Positions 1 through 8,311 of a DNA stretch of 64,000 bases are shown here, piece after piece; positions within the stretch are counted from its first letter, which is position 1; each line of letters starts with the position of its first letter. Under the pieces are notes generated by a model, which ran no database searches, had not been told where the DNA came from, and saw nothing but the letters and a program-made list of their open reading frames with translations. Location: assembly GCF_902506495.1 (NCBI RefSeq), contig NZ_LR733264.1, positions 186,001 to 250,000 on the forward strand. Reading direction: 5' to 3'. The DNA comes from Pseudomonas sp. 8O. Its GTDB lineage: Bacteria > Pseudomonadota > Gammaproteobacteria > Pseudomonadales > Pseudomonadaceae. A program made the translations under genes and the position numbers.

Positions 1-98
1 GTATCATCGAGGGTTTTGGTGGGGCGCTGGAGGCATTGCCGGCCGAGGGTGGCGGGTTGTGCCTGGAGTGTCGTTTGCCGCTGGGCAGAGAGGATTAG
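1..98 (+). CDS. Sensor histidine kinase, C-terminal end only
   Basis: The frame starting at base 3 is open from the window edge to a TAG at 96-98 and encodes about 31 residues. They read like the last strand and glycine-rich tail of a HATPase_c domain (IIEGFGGALEALP, then CLECRLPL). A FixJ/LuxR-type response regulator follows 136 bp downstream on the same strand, the usual kinase-regulator pairing. The partnership is inferred from position. The sensor domains and H-box lie outside the window, so the signal cannot be stated. Confidence 0.65.
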   Translation, partial: IIEGFGGALEALPAEGGGLCLECRLPLGRED

Positions 99-106
99 GT
101 TGATCT

Positions 107-130
107 GTAGGAGCCGGCTTGCCGGCGATC
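107..130. repeat. REP-like palindrome, GTAGGAGCC family
   Basis: A short palindrome (GTAGGAGCCGGCTTGCCGGC then GATC) between the kinase end and the regulator gene. The same core recurs as inverted pairs at 31084-31151, 44304-44372 and 53654-53714. This copy is single. Such elements are common in Pseudomonas intergenic DNA. Confidence 0.8.
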
Positions 131-234
131 AGGATTCGTGGCGCGACGCGAATCGGCGGAGTGTTCGCTGGCGCTCCTGAATCCGCCCTACGAGCGGCCG
201 AGTCACGGATAACAACAAGAGGAGCTGCACTGGG

Positions 235-873
235 ATGCAACAACTGGTTTATGTGGTCGATGACGACCAGGGCATGCTCGACTCGACCCTCTGGCTGCTG
301 GAGTCGGTAGGCCTCAAGGGCGTGCCGTTCACTAGCGGTCGCGCCTTTCTCGAGGCCTGCGATGCGCTGGCCAATGCTTGCGTGCTGCTCGATGTGCGCA
401 TGCCGGGTATGGGCGGCCTGAACGTGCAGGAGGAGATGCGTGCGCGCGGCATCGACCTACCGATCATCTTCGTCAGCGGCCATGCCGACGTACCCATAGT
501 CGTGCGCGCGTTCAAGGCCGGCGCGGTGGATTTCATCGAGAAGCCCTACAACGAGCAATTGCTGCTCGACAGTGTGCAGCAGGCGCTGGAGCGTCGTGCG
601 CCTCCGGTCCGGCTGGATCCGCGTCTGGCCGAAGTACAGGCACGGCTCGATCAACTCACCCCGCGCGAGCGTGACGTGCTGTTGCCATTGGTGCGCGGCT
701 ACACCAACCGTGAAGTGGCCGAGCAACTCGATATCAGCGTGAAAACCGTCGACCTCTATCGCTCGCGGGTGATGAAGCGCATGCAGGCCGAAAGCCTGCC
801 GGAGCTGGTGGGCATGGCGATTGCCGCCGGTCTGGTGGACAGCCTGGCGTTGCGTGAGCCGGCGCGCGCCTGA
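235..873 (+). CDS. FixJ/NarL-type two-component response regulator
   Basis: A 212-residue cytoplasmic DNA-binding regulator. The receiver domain spans about residues 4-118, with the acidic pocket DDD at 9-11, the phospho-acceptor Asp53 in LLDVRMPG, and a late Lys in FIEKPYNE. A LuxR-type helix-turn-helix covers about 140-200 (LTPRERDVLLPLVRG, then VKTVDLYRSRVMKRM). The ATG has an AGGAG 10 bp upstream. The partner kinase probably ends at base 98. The stop is four bases from the stop of the convergent GGDEF/EAL gene. Target genes are not apparent in the window. The family is certain, the signal unknown. Confidence 0.93.
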   Translation: MQQLVYVVDDDQGMLDSTLWLLESVGLKGVPFTSGRAFLEACDALANACVLLDVRMPGMGGLNVQEEMRARGIDLPIIFVSGHADVPIVVRAFKAGAVDFIEKPYNEQLLLDSVQQALERRAPPVRLDPRLAEVQARLDQLTPRERDVLLPLVRGYTNREVAEQLDISVKTVDLYRSRVMKRMQAESLPELVGMAIAAGLVDSLALREPARA

Positions 874-877
874 GTTT

Positions 878-3475
878 TCAGGCTGAGCCCTGGTGCAGGT
901 CGAGGGTGGCTCGGCCATAGGCACCGATCTGTTCGACCGGCTGCGGGACGCCATACAGATAACCCTGGAAGTAGCGACAGCCCAGGCGTAGCAGGGCATC
1001 GCGCTGTGCCTGGCTCTCTACGCCTTCGGCGATGACGCGTAACTCCAGCGCCTGACCCAGGGCGAGAATGGTTCGCACGATGGCGGTGTCGCTGGCATTG
1101 TCGAGCAGATCGCGAACAAAGCTGCGGTCGATCTTCAACTGGTCGAGAGGCAGACGCTTCAGGTAGCTGAGCGATGAGTAGCCGGTGCCGAAGTCGTCCA
1201 GCGAGAAGCGCACGCCATGGGCTCTGAGCTGGACCATCTTGTTGATCAGCGCTTCGATATCCTGGACCAGCTGACTTTCGGTCAATTCCAGTTCCAGCCT
1301 GTTCGGGTTGGCTCCAGTCTCCTGCAGTGCAGCGAGCACGTCGGTGACGAAGTCCGGATGATGGAATTGGCGGGCGCTGACGTTGATCGCCACGGTCAGC
1401 GCGGCGCGCTGCGGGTCATTGGCCCATGTGGCGAGTTGCTGGCAGGCCGTGTGCAGAATCCAGCGGCCCATGGGCAGGATCAGTCCGGTGCTTTCCGCCA
1501 GCGGGATGAATTCGCCGGGTGGCACCAGACCGCGCTGCGGGTGTTGCCAGCGCACCAGCGCTTCGGCGCCGAGCAGCTCACCCTGTTCATCCACCTGCGG
1601 CTGGTAGTGCAGGAGCAACTGATCCTCGCTCAGTGCGCGGCGCAGTTCGTGCTCCAGGGTGGCGCGGGCGGCCAGCGCCTGCTGCATGCGCGGGTCGAAG
1701 AAGCACAGGGTATTGCGCCCGGCGGCCTTGGCTTCATACATGGCCAGATCGGCGTGCTTGAGCAGCTCCTCGGGTTTGTCGTGGGGTTGCGAGAACAATG
1801 CGACACCAATGCTGGCGCTGCCGCTGTGGCTGTAGCCTGGCAGCTCGAATGGCGTAGACAGCGCGCGCAGTAGTTTGTCGGCGACATGCTCGATAGCCGT
1901 GATGGCGGCCTGAGGCTCGGGGTCTAGGTTCTCCAGAATCAGTACGAATTCATCGCCGCCGAGGCGCGACAGGCTGTCTTCGAGGCGTACCTGATTGAGC
2001 AGGCGGTCGCTGACCTGTTGCAGCAGCAGGTCGCCCATGTCGTGGCCGAGGGTGTCATTGAGTTGCTTGAAGTTGTCCAGATCGATGAACAGCAGTGCCC
2101 CCTCATGCCGACTGCGCGCGCAGCGGGCAATGGCAAACTGCAGGTGTTCGAGCAGCAGGCGGCGATTGGGCAGGCCGGTGAGCGCGTCGTAATAGGCGAG
2201 CTGATGGATCTGTTCGAGGTTCTTCTTGTGCTCGGTGATGTCGGTGGAAATGCCGCACAGAGCGTAGATGCCGCCATCGGCCGCACGCAGCGGCAGCTTC
2301 ACCGAAAAGTAGGTGCGCTCGTTACGGCCGTATCGATCACGGTTGGTTTCCTCGCTCTCGATGCGCTCGCCAGCCAGTACGCGTCGGTCGTTGATGCCCA
2401 GGGTTTGCGCCGTGTCACTGTCGAAGAAGTCGGCATCGCTATGGCCGATGACCTGTTCGGCGCTGCGTCCGAACAGCTCGCAGACCTTGCGATTGGCGTA
2501 CTGATAACGCAGTTGTGGGTCCTTGATATAGATATGCGCCTCGACGCTGTCGAGGATGGTATTGAGGCGCTCCTCGCTGGCCTTGAGGTGTCGGGTCTTG
2601 TCCGTGACCTGGCGGCGCAACAGCAGGCTGCCGCCAATGGCCAGTGTCAGCAGCGCGGCGAGCAGCATCAGGCCCCACCAGAACAGGACGGGAACGCTAC
2701 GCTGCTGAGGTGCGCCACTCCAGCGCTGCAGCACCTGAAAGTAGGGAGAGCCGGGTGCTGATTGCCAGCTTTGCAGGTGCCGGTCGATGGCGCTGAGCAG
2801 CTCGCCGTTGGCACCCTTGCGCGTGGCGTAGAACAGCTGTGCGGGCTGGAACATGATCGGTGTCGCGCTCAGGCGGTAGTCGGCGGCGTGATAGTCACCG
2901 AACAGCTGATTGGCCACCACGGCATCGGCCTGTTCGGCAAGCACCATGGCAAAGCCCTGGCTCAGGTCGCTGAGCGGAATTATCTGCGCCTGCAGGCCGA
3001 AGCTGTCGAGCAGGCTCTGCAGATACTGGTATTGAATCGACCCCTCCAGGGCGGCGATACGCAGGCCGCGCAGGTCGAGCACGCTCTGCAGGTGCAGCTC
3101 TTCGTGGCTGTACAGCTGTGACCAACTGAATAGCGAAGGCACCTGGTGGAAGTCCATCAGCTGTGCGCGTTCTTCGCTGAAGGCGACGTCCGGCAGCAGA
3201 TCTATCTCGCCGTCCTGCAGCATCTGCAGACATTGCTGCCAGGCACAGGGCACTGTCTGCAGCTGCCAGCGTTCCTCCTTGGCAATGGCCTGCAGCAGTT
3301 CACCGAGAATGCCCGATGGCTGTGCGTTGCCATCGGCAAAGATCTTTGGCTCGTTGGCGTATACGCCGACCCTGACCGTTCGTGCCTCAGCGGCGATGCT
3401 CCAGGCGCAGCCCAGCAGGCACAGGCACAGGCACAGCAGCAGGTGAACGAGGCGGGGTGAAGGGAGCGGCTTCAT
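878..3475 (-). CDS. Membrane GGDEF/EAL cyclic-di-GMP protein with periplasmic SBP_bac_3 sensor and PAS domain
   Basis: A protein of 865 residues predicted to make and/or degrade cyclic di-GMP. Order: signal peptide; periplasmic solute-binding-like domain (about 30-255); one transmembrane segment (VLFWWGLMLLAALLTLAIGG); PAS (about 300-420); GGDEF; EAL. The GGDEF motif is intact (LGGDEFVLIL) and preceded by an RxxD inhibitory site (RLED) five residues earlier. The EAL domain keeps EALVRW, ELTES, DDFGTGYSSL and IAEGVE, so both activities look possible. I chose the ATG at 3475, with GGAAG upstream and MKPLPSP leading into the signal peptide. An in-frame ATG lies at 3493 and a TTG at 3499. The ligand is unknown; homologous sensors bind amino acids. 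Confidence 0.93.
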   Translation of the reverse strand: MKPLPSPRLVHLLLCLCLCLLGCAWSIAAEARTVRVGVYANEPKIFADGNAQPSGILGELLQAIAKEERWQLQTVPCAWQQCLQMLQDGEIDLLPDVAFSEERAQLMDFHQVPSLFSWSQLYSHEELHLQSVLDLRGLRIAALEGSIQYQYLQSLLDSFGLQAQIIPLSDLSQGFAMVLAEQADAVVANQLFGDYHAADYRLSATPIMFQPAQLFYATRKGANGELLSAIDRHLQSWQSAPGSPYFQVLQRWSGAPQQRSVPVLFWWGLMLLAALLTLAIGGSLLLRRQVTDKTRHLKASEERLNTILDSVEAHIYIKDPQLRYQYANRKVCELFGRSAEQVIGHSDADFFDSDTAQTLGINDRRVLAGERIESEETNRDRYGRNERTYFSVKLPLRAADGGIYALCGISTDITEHKKNLEQIHQLAYYDALTGLPNRRLLLEHLQFAIARCARSRHEGALLFIDLDNFKQLNDTLGHDMGDLLLQQVSDRLLNQVRLEDSLSRLGGDEFVLILENLDPEPQAAITAIEHVADKLLRALSTPFELPGYSHSGSASIGVALFSQPHDKPEELLKHADLAMYEAKAAGRNTLCFFDPRMQQALAARATLEHELRRALSEDQLLLHYQPQVDEQGELLGAEALVRWQHPQRGLVPPGEFIPLAESTGLILPMGRWILHTACQQLATWANDPQRAALTVAINVSARQFHHPDFVTDVLAALQETGANPNRLELELTESQLVQDIEALINKMVQLRAHGVRFSLDDFGTGYSSLSYLKRLPLDQLKIDRSFVRDLLDNASDTAIVRTILALGQALELRVIAEGVESQAQRDALLRLGCRYFQGYLYGVPQPVEQIGAYGRATLDLHQGSA

Positions 3476-3562
3476 GCGCGGGTCGACTTCCATGGGCAAA
3501 GTTCCAGCAACCTGTTCTGCAGTATGGCCGCCTGTGCCGAGTATGCGAGCTCAGGACGGTGC

Positions 3563-4174
3563 TCAGTCGGCCCAGCCGCGATAGACGTGGGTCATGGGCC
3601 TTGGCCCCTTCAGGTAGCCGGTATCCAGCTGGCGGATATGGAAACCACCGGCGGTGATCAGCGCGGGTATGTCGCGGTCCAGGTGGCAGCCCCCGGCCAG
3701 CGGCTTCCAATACGGCGTCAGGCGTTTCTGCCAGCGCACCACAGGGAGATCCGGCGCCAGGCCGTGTTCGCAGAACAACAGACGACCACCGGGTTTCAGT
3801 ACCCGGCGCATTTCCCTGAGTGCGACCACCGCATCGGGGATGGTGCACAGAGTGAAGGTACAGACGATATCGTCGAAGCTGGCGTCCTCAGCCTGAATCT
3901 GGCCCAGCTCCAGGGCGATCATTTCCACCGGCATCTGGCAGCGCGCGGCGCGGTCGCGGGCCAGGCGCTGCATGTCGGCGGACGGGTCGACGCCGACGAT
4001 CACCTCGACGCGCTGCGGATCGTAGAAACTCAGGTTAAGGCCACTGCCGATGCCGATCTCCAGTACTCGGCCTTTGGCCAGCGGCACGATCTGCGAGCGT
4101 GCCTTCATCACTGCACCCATGCCGCAGGCGAAATCGATCAGATACGGCAGCACATGGCGGTCATAGAGGCCCAT
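3563..4174 (-). CDS. Class I SAM-dependent methyltransferase
   Basis: A 203-residue cytoplasmic protein of the Methyltransf_11/UbiE-like fold. Motif I is clear (VLEIGIGSGLNLSFYD, about 33-48), followed by the acidic end of strand 2 (GVDPSADM) and a motif IV-like FDDIVCTFTLCTI. Homologues are often annotated as phosphatidylethanolamine or small-molecule methyltransferases, but nothing here identifies the substrate. The start lies three bases after the stop of the small gene at 4178-4519. It is probably the last gene of a four-gene minus-strand operon that begins with the MORN/C13 lipoprotein. Confidence 0.88.
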   Translation of the reverse strand: MGLYDRHVLPYLIDFACGMGAVMKARSQIVPLAKGRVLEIGIGSGLNLSFYDPQRVEVIVGVDPSADMQRLARDRAARCQMPVEMIALELGQIQAEDASFDDIVCTFTLCTIPDAVVALREMRRVLKPGGRLLFCEHGLAPDLPVVRWQKRLTPYWKPLAGGCHLDRDIPALITAGGFHIRQLDTGYLKGPRPMTHVYRGWAD

Positions 4175-4177
4175 GGT

Positions 4178-4519
4178 TCAGGCTTCGTCTTGCTCGACGT
4201 CGTCATCGTTGTCGCCGCGATAGGCAGCGAAGCACTTGAGGCTGTGGCTAGCCTCGTTGCCTTCGATGAGCCAGCTGTCGTCCGCTTCGCTGTACCGCGC
4301 GGCCTGCACCGAAGCCAGGGAAAACTTCCACAGGCGACGTTCGCGGCCATCGATGCAGTGCACCTGCAGCAGGGGTTTGGCAGAGCTGTCGCTGCCCGCC
4401 GTACCGGCGCTGATCTGCGCCAGCAATTCGGTGTCGAGGTCGAACTGCCAGGCATACAGACCATCGATCTCCAGCATGTCGGCGTCTTGCAGGGCCTCGA
4501 TCAGGCTTGTCGGTTTCAT
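4178..4519 (-). CDS. Small conserved protein of unknown function
   Basis: About 113 residues from the ATG at 4519 (a GTG four codons earlier is possible; GGGTGA precedes the ATG). The acidic protein has no signal peptide or membrane segment and ends in an Asp/Glu-rich tail (DNDDDVEQDEA). The core alternates hydrophobic and polar residues (WQFDLDTELL, RRLWKFSLASV), suggesting a small beta-rich fold. I recognise no characterised family. It sits 16 bases after the epimerase gene and 3 before the methyltransferase gene, so it is probably cotranscribed with them. Confidence 0.75.
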   Translation of the reverse strand: MKPTSLIEALQDADMLEIDGLYAWQFDLDTELLAQISAGTAGSDSSAKPLLQVHCIDGRERRLWKFSLASVQAARYSEADDSWLIEGNEASHSLKCFAAYRGDNDDDVEQDEA

Positions 4520-4535
4520 CGCATCACCCACGGCA

Positions 4536-5177
4536 TCAGCGCCCCAGGCGGCGCAGGTCGGAAGACTCTATCACGCGCACGCCGTCTTCCTCTTCCAGTG
4601 CCAGGCGCCACAATGCACGGGCCAGGGCGCAGGCGTCGATGCCCCGGTACTTGCCCGGCAGCCAGCGCAGCAGCGGGGCTGCCAGACGCTCGCCGAGACG
4701 AAATTCGTGCCGCGCACCGAGCAGCAGCGACGGGCGGGCGATGGTCAGTTGCGGCCAGTCCATGGCCTTAAGCGCCTCTTCGGTCTCGCCCTTGACGCGG
4801 TTGTAGAACACCTTTGATCCGGGGTTGGCGCCCAGGGCGCTGATCACCACCAGATGCCGTGCGCCCAGCTCGCGAGCGCGGCGAGCGAAGGCCAGCACCA
4901 GGTCATGGTCGACGGCACGGAAGGCTTCCTGCGAGCCGGCCTGCTTGATGGTGCTGCCCAGGCAGCAAAACGCGGTATCGACCTGGCCGGACAACTGCGG
5001 CAGCAGCGCTTGCAGGTCGCCCACCGGGTTTTCCAGATGAGGGTGCGTGGCCAGCGGCCGGCGGGTAGGCGCCAGCACGCGGGCGACCGTCGGCTCGCTG
5101 AGGAGGCGGTCGAGCAGGTGTTCACCGGTGAGTCCGGTGGCACCAGCGAGAAGGATGTGCTGCGGGGTCAGGTACAT
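4536..5177 (-). CDS. NAD(P)-binding epimerase-like oxidoreductase (TIP30/HTATIP2-like)
   Basis: A 213-residue single-domain Rossmann protein. The N-terminal dinucleotide loop is [19 protein letters not shown], a TGxTGxxG pattern of atypical short-chain dehydrogenases. [13 protein letters not shown] and [12 protein letters not shown] resemble bacterial TIP30-like oxidoreductases. [10 protein letters not shown] segment places Tyr-x-x-x-Lys where the catalytic pair would be. The substrate is unknown. It lies 30 bp after the C13 peptidase gene and ahead of two small genes on the same strand. Confidence 0.85.
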   Translation of the reverse strand: MYLTPQHILLAGATGLTGEHLLDRLLSEPTVARVLAPTRRPLATHPHLENPVGDLQALLPQLSGQVDTAFCCLGSTIKQAGSQEAFRAVDHDLVLAFARRARELGARHLVVISALGANPGSKVFYNRVKGETEEALKAMDWPQLTIARPSLLLGARHEFRLGERLAAPLLRWLPGKYRGIDACALARALWRLALEEEDGVRVIESSDLRRLGR

Positions 5178-5207
5178 GCAATTGTCTCTTGTCCGTTACA
5201 GTTCAGC

Positions 5208-6932
5208 TTAGTCCTTTGCCGGACCACTGGCCATGGCACTGAGCGCTCGCTCGGCCTGGCTCTGGCGCAGGTTACGCCAGTGCTGGAGTACGCCGCGTGG
5301 CGCCCAGATCTGCGGGTCGGAAGGTTCGAAGCCGTCGCTCTGCTCACGCTCGGCGACGCGTTCCTTGGCCAGCTCGAAGGCACGCTCGAGGTTGTCGGTC
5401 TCGCCCAGCGCCTCGGCGAACAGGGCACGCCCGAAGTAGGTGAAGTCGTTTTCCTCGCTGCAGCCGAAGGACACCCGATCGGCGCGTGCGGCGGTCATTA
5501 CCAGAGTCTTCTCGTCTTTCAGTGGCGGGATGAAACCGCCGGAATAGCAGGCAGAGATCACTACCACCTTGTTGCGCTGCTTGAGCGGAGCGAGCAGAGC
5601 GGCCAGCTCGCTGGCGGGCAGGTCGGCCAGCTGCAGGCGTGGCTGGTCGAGATTGAGCTCGTGACGGCGCGAGCCGTGACTGGTCAGGTAGATGAAAATC
5701 AGGTCTTCGTCGCCGCTGCGCTTGGCCAGGGCCTGAACCGCGCGGGTGAGATTCTCGCGGGTGGCCAGTGGGCGGTCGGCGAGATGGTCGCGATGGTTGA
5801 TCAGGCTGATGCTGCCATAGGCGCCGAAGCGCTCGCGCATCAGCCGGCTGACGTAGTCGGCTTCGCGCATGAATACGCTTTGCTTGCCGTCGCCGGCCAG
5901 AGTCAGTGCATAGAGTTCGCGCGCTGGTGTCGAGGCTGGAATGGCGGCGATGGCTTCATCGAGCAGGTGCCCTTGCTGCAGCAGGCCCAGTTCGAGGCTG
6001 TCAGGCAGCACCTGGCCCTGTTCGTCACGCACCAGGCGGCCGCGTTGCCAGGTGCCGGACTGGCGGCTGCCATCGGCCAGGGTCAGGGTGCCTTCGCCGC
6101 TGTACTCGCCACCCGAGAAATGCCCGCGGTAGGCGCTGCCATCGGTCAGGGTGAGCAGGCCTTCGCCTTCGTACTGCCAGTCGGCGAATTCGCCGAGGTA
6201 GCGGGTGCCTGCGCCGTCGGTGTATTCACCGGGGCCCTGCATCACGCCCTCGATGAAATCCCCGGCCCAGGTTTCGCCGCTGGCGCTCTGGTAGCGGCCC
6301 TTGCCGTGGAATTCATCATTCTGGAAACCGCCGCTGTAGTTGTCGCCATCGGCATTCTGGTAACTGCCTTGGCCACTGAGCAGCCCCTGGGCGAACACGC
6401 CGCTGTACTGGTTGCCATAGGCATCGCTGCGCACGCCCTGGCCTTCTGGCTGACCATTGACGAACTGGCCCTGGAAGCTGCTGCCGTCGGCCGTCTCCAG
6501 TTTGCCCAGGCCATGGAAGCGGTCATTGAGAAATTCGCCCTGGTAGCGCTGGCCGCCCTGTTCGAGCAAGCCTGCGCCACTGAAACGGTTGCGTTCGAAA
6601 CCGCCCTGATAGCGACTGCCATCGCTGTAGGTCAGGGTGCCCTGGCCATGGAACATGCCTTGGTGGAATTCCCCCAGATAGTGTTCGCCACCAGGGCCCT
6701 GCCATTCGCCGCTGCCTTCGAGCATGCCGTCCTTGAACTGGCCGACGAACCAGCTGCCGTTGCGGTAGTCCAGGCGCCCGGGGCCTTGCAACAACCCATC
6801 GACTATCTCGCCGCGATACTGGCCGCCGTCCGGCAGCGTGGCATTGGCCGGCAGCAGCGGGCGCGCTTCCTCGCAACCGGCGAGCAGCAGGGACAGACAA
6901 AGAGGCAGTAAGCGCAGGGCAAGGGGATTCAT
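5208..6932 (-). CDS. MORN-repeat lipoprotein with C-terminal caspase-like (peptidase C13) domain
   Basis: 574 residues from the ATG at 6932. The N-terminus is a lipoprotein signal (LLLAGC, lipidated Cys20). Residues 39-295 hold eleven MORN repeats of about 23 residues (for example YQGEFLNDRFHGLGKL), plus a degenerate twelfth. A caspase-hemoglobinase fold domain of the C13 family covers about 335-545, with the expected dyad His419 (YLTSHGSR) and Cys462 (VVISACYSGGF). The protein is therefore probably an envelope-anchored cysteine peptidase with a lipid- or protein-binding repeat stalk. Substrate and trigger are unknown. It appears to head the operon with the epimerase-like, unknown and methyltransferase genes. 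An upstream extension of the frame is unlikely to be coding because it lacks the signal-peptide context. Confidence 0.9.
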   Translation of the reverse strand: MNPLALRLLPLCLSLLLAGCEEARPLLPANATLPDGGQYRGEIVDGLLQGPGRLDYRNGSWFVGQFKDGMLEGSGEWQGPGGEHYLGEFHQGMFHGQGTLTYSDGSRYQGGFERNRFSGAGLLEQGGQRYQGEFLNDRFHGLGKLETADGSSFQGQFVNGQPEGQGVRSDAYGNQYSGVFAQGLLSGQGSYQNADGDNYSGGFQNDEFHGKGRYQSASGETWAGDFIEGVMQGPGEYTDGAGTRYLGEFADWQYEGEGLLTLTDGSAYRGHFSGGEYSGEGTLTLADGSRQSGTWQRGRLVRDEQGQVLPDSLELGLLQQGHLLDEAIAAIPASTPARELYALTLAGDGKQSVFMREADYVSRLMRERFGAYGSISLINHRDHLADRPLATRENLTRAVQALAKRSGDEDLIFIYLTSHGSRRHELNLDQPRLQLADLPASELAALLAPLKQRNKVVVISACYSGGFIPPLKDEKTLVMTAARADRVSFGCSEENDFTYFGRALFAEALGETDNLERAFELAKERVAEREQSDGFEPSDPQIWAPRGVLQHWRNLRQSQAERALSAMASGPAKD

Positions 6933-7066
6933 GACGGACGTCCAGGTCGGTGCTTTGCCCGCAGTATGCCGCAAGCCTGGACGCTTGCGTTGCCGAGTCT
7001 CACGCTTTGCTGATGCGAGAACGCTCCCGCCCCGGCGGCTGCCGCCGGAAACGGGAACAGTCAGGG

Positions 7067-7522
7067 TCAGACGAAGCAGAGGGTCAAGGGTTCGGCAATA
7101 TAGGCCGGCTTTTCCTGGCCTTCGATCTCCAGTACGGCGCGGGCCTTGAGCAGCCACTGGCCGGGGTTCTTCTCGGTGGCGTCGGTCAGGGTTACCGTCA
7201 GACGCACCTTGGAGTCAACCTTGACCGGCTGGATGAAGCGCACGCTGTCGAGGCCGTAATTCACCGCCATCTTCAGGCCCTGCGGCATGATCATGATCTT
7301 TTCCATCAGCATCGGCACCAGCGACAACGACAGGAAGCCGTGGGCGATGGTGGTGCCGAAGGGGGTCAGCTTGGCCTTTTCCGGGTCGACGTGGATGAAT
7401 TGGTGATCGCCGGTGCACTCGGCGAACTGATTGATGCGCTGCTGGTCGATGGTCAGCCACTCGGACTTGCCGAGTTCCTTGCCAACATAGTCCTTGAGCT
7501 CTGCTACGGGTACGAACGGCAT
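7067..7522 (-). CDS. MaoC-family (R)-specific enoyl-CoA hydratase
   Basis: A 151-residue single hot-dog-fold protein. The hydratase-2 motif is visible as CTGDHQFIHVDPEKA (about 36-50), with the catalytic Asp and His, followed by the conserved IAHGFLSLSL. This family hydrates trans-2-enoyl-CoA to (R)-3-hydroxyacyl-CoA. Some members feed polyhydroxyalkanoate synthesis (PhaJ). The present sequence is closest in layout to the NodN/MaoC group, so the exact substrate stays open. The ATG at 7522 has a GGAGGA-like site upstream. It is 134 bp upstream of the C13 gene and may be a separate unit. Confidence 0.88.
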   Translation of the reverse strand: MPFVPVAELKDYVGKELGKSEWLTIDQQRINQFAECTGDHQFIHVDPEKAKLTPFGTTIAHGFLSLSLVPMLMEKIMIMPQGLKMAVNYGLDSVRFIQPVKVDSKVRLTVTLTDATEKNPGQWLLKARAVLEIEGQEKPAYIAEPLTLCFV

Positions 7523-7687
7523 AGTTCCTCCTTGAGGACACGGGTGTTTTTATTGTGTGCGTGAAACCGTTGCGGCCTAGATCATCACGGGGCCGGCAGC
7601 GGGTCAAGCCTGCCTTGATTGACTGAATGGCACGGCATAGGCCAGCCTGACGAAGCAATACAGGGGCCAGCGAGGGGGCATCGCGCC

Positions 7688-7693
7688 TATAAT
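7688..7693 (+). promoter_or_regulatory. Possible -10 box (TATAAT) upstream of lrgA
   Basis: A consensus TATAAT lies 259 bp before the lrgA start, with no good -35 at 17 bp. The 169-bp palindromic element at 7734-7902 separates it from lrgA. A 58-codon reading frame beginning at 7701 runs into that element and looks incidental. Confidence 0.35.
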
Positions 7694-7733
7694 GGCCGAC
7701 ATGCCTCAACAGATGCCCGGAATCCCCTCTGGT

Positions 7734-7902
7734 AGGTCGCTGAAAAACTACCTACGTTGCCATTGCTGCGTTAAAAACAGGCTCGTGCGCGAGTCCGATC
7801 AGAATGCTCATTTACAACTCGTAAACTGCGCTTTCTCGCCTGTTTTTGCGGGGCCGCCATCGGTGTTGCACTGACTGCCTCGCCTACGTTTTTCAGCGGC
7901 CT
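7734..7902. repeat. Long palindromic intergenic element, copy 1
   Basis: A 169-bp element with near-perfect inverted ends (AGGTCGCTGAAAAAC left; right-end complement AGGCCGCTGAAAAAC). A related 194-bp copy lies at 37793-37986, sharing the ends and the interior blocks CTGCGTTAAAA and AATGCTCATTTACA. It encodes no transposase. It fills much of the 429-bp gap between maoC and lrgA. Confidence 0.8.
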
Positions 7903-7951
7903 ACTCGCGAGCGGAAACGCGGCCATCGCTCGTCTTCTGGAGACCTCAAAC

Positions 7952-8311
7952 ATGCTGCTTCGCGGCCTTTCCTGGCTGGTGCTGTGCCAGTTGCTGGGTA
8001 CCGTTCTCAATGTCCTGCTGTTACCGATGCTGCCGGGGCCTATCATCGGCATGCTGCTTTTGTTCGTCTTTCTCATGCTGCGCGGCGAGGTGGGGGAACC
8101 GCTGAGCGTCGCGTCCAGTAGCCTGCTCAAGTACCTGCCGCTGATTTTGGTGCCACCGGCCGTGGGCGTGATGGCTTACGCCAGCGACATCGCCGCCGAC
8201 TTCTGGGCGGTGGTCGGTGCGCTGGTGCTGTCGCTGCTGGTGTCGCTGGCCTTCGCCGGCTGGCTGATGCAGAAACTGATCGAGCGTCAGCAGCGCCGGG
8301 AGGACGTATGA
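7952..8311 (+). CDS. lrgA: CidA/LrgA family holin-like protein
   Basis: A 119-residue inner-membrane protein with about four hydrophobic segments and the LrgA signature PMLPGPIIGMLLLFVFLMLRG. The family forms holin-like oligomers that influence murein hydrolase activity and, in several bacteria, pyruvate or overflow-metabolite handling. GGAG lies 10 bp before the ATG. The stop overlaps the lrgB start (ATGA), so the pair is translationally coupled. Assignment as LrgA rather than CidA is by convention only. Confidence 0.9.
   Translation: MLLRGLSWLVLCQLLGTVLNVLLLPMLPGPIIGMLLLFVFLMLRGEVGEPLSVASSSLLKYLPLILVPPAVGVMAYASDIAADFWAVVGALVLSLLVSLAFAGWLMQKLIERQQRREDV

Noticed and set aside
4854..6911. A 685-codon plus-strand frame
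   Set aside because: It is antisense to the C13/MORN lipoprotein gene, whose repeats and catalytic motifs are clear; GC-rich codon bias leaves the opposite frame open.
7701..7874. A 58-codon plus-strand frame (MPQQMPGIPSG...) ahead of lrgA
   Set aside because: Most of it reads through the palindromic repeat and has no ribosome site.
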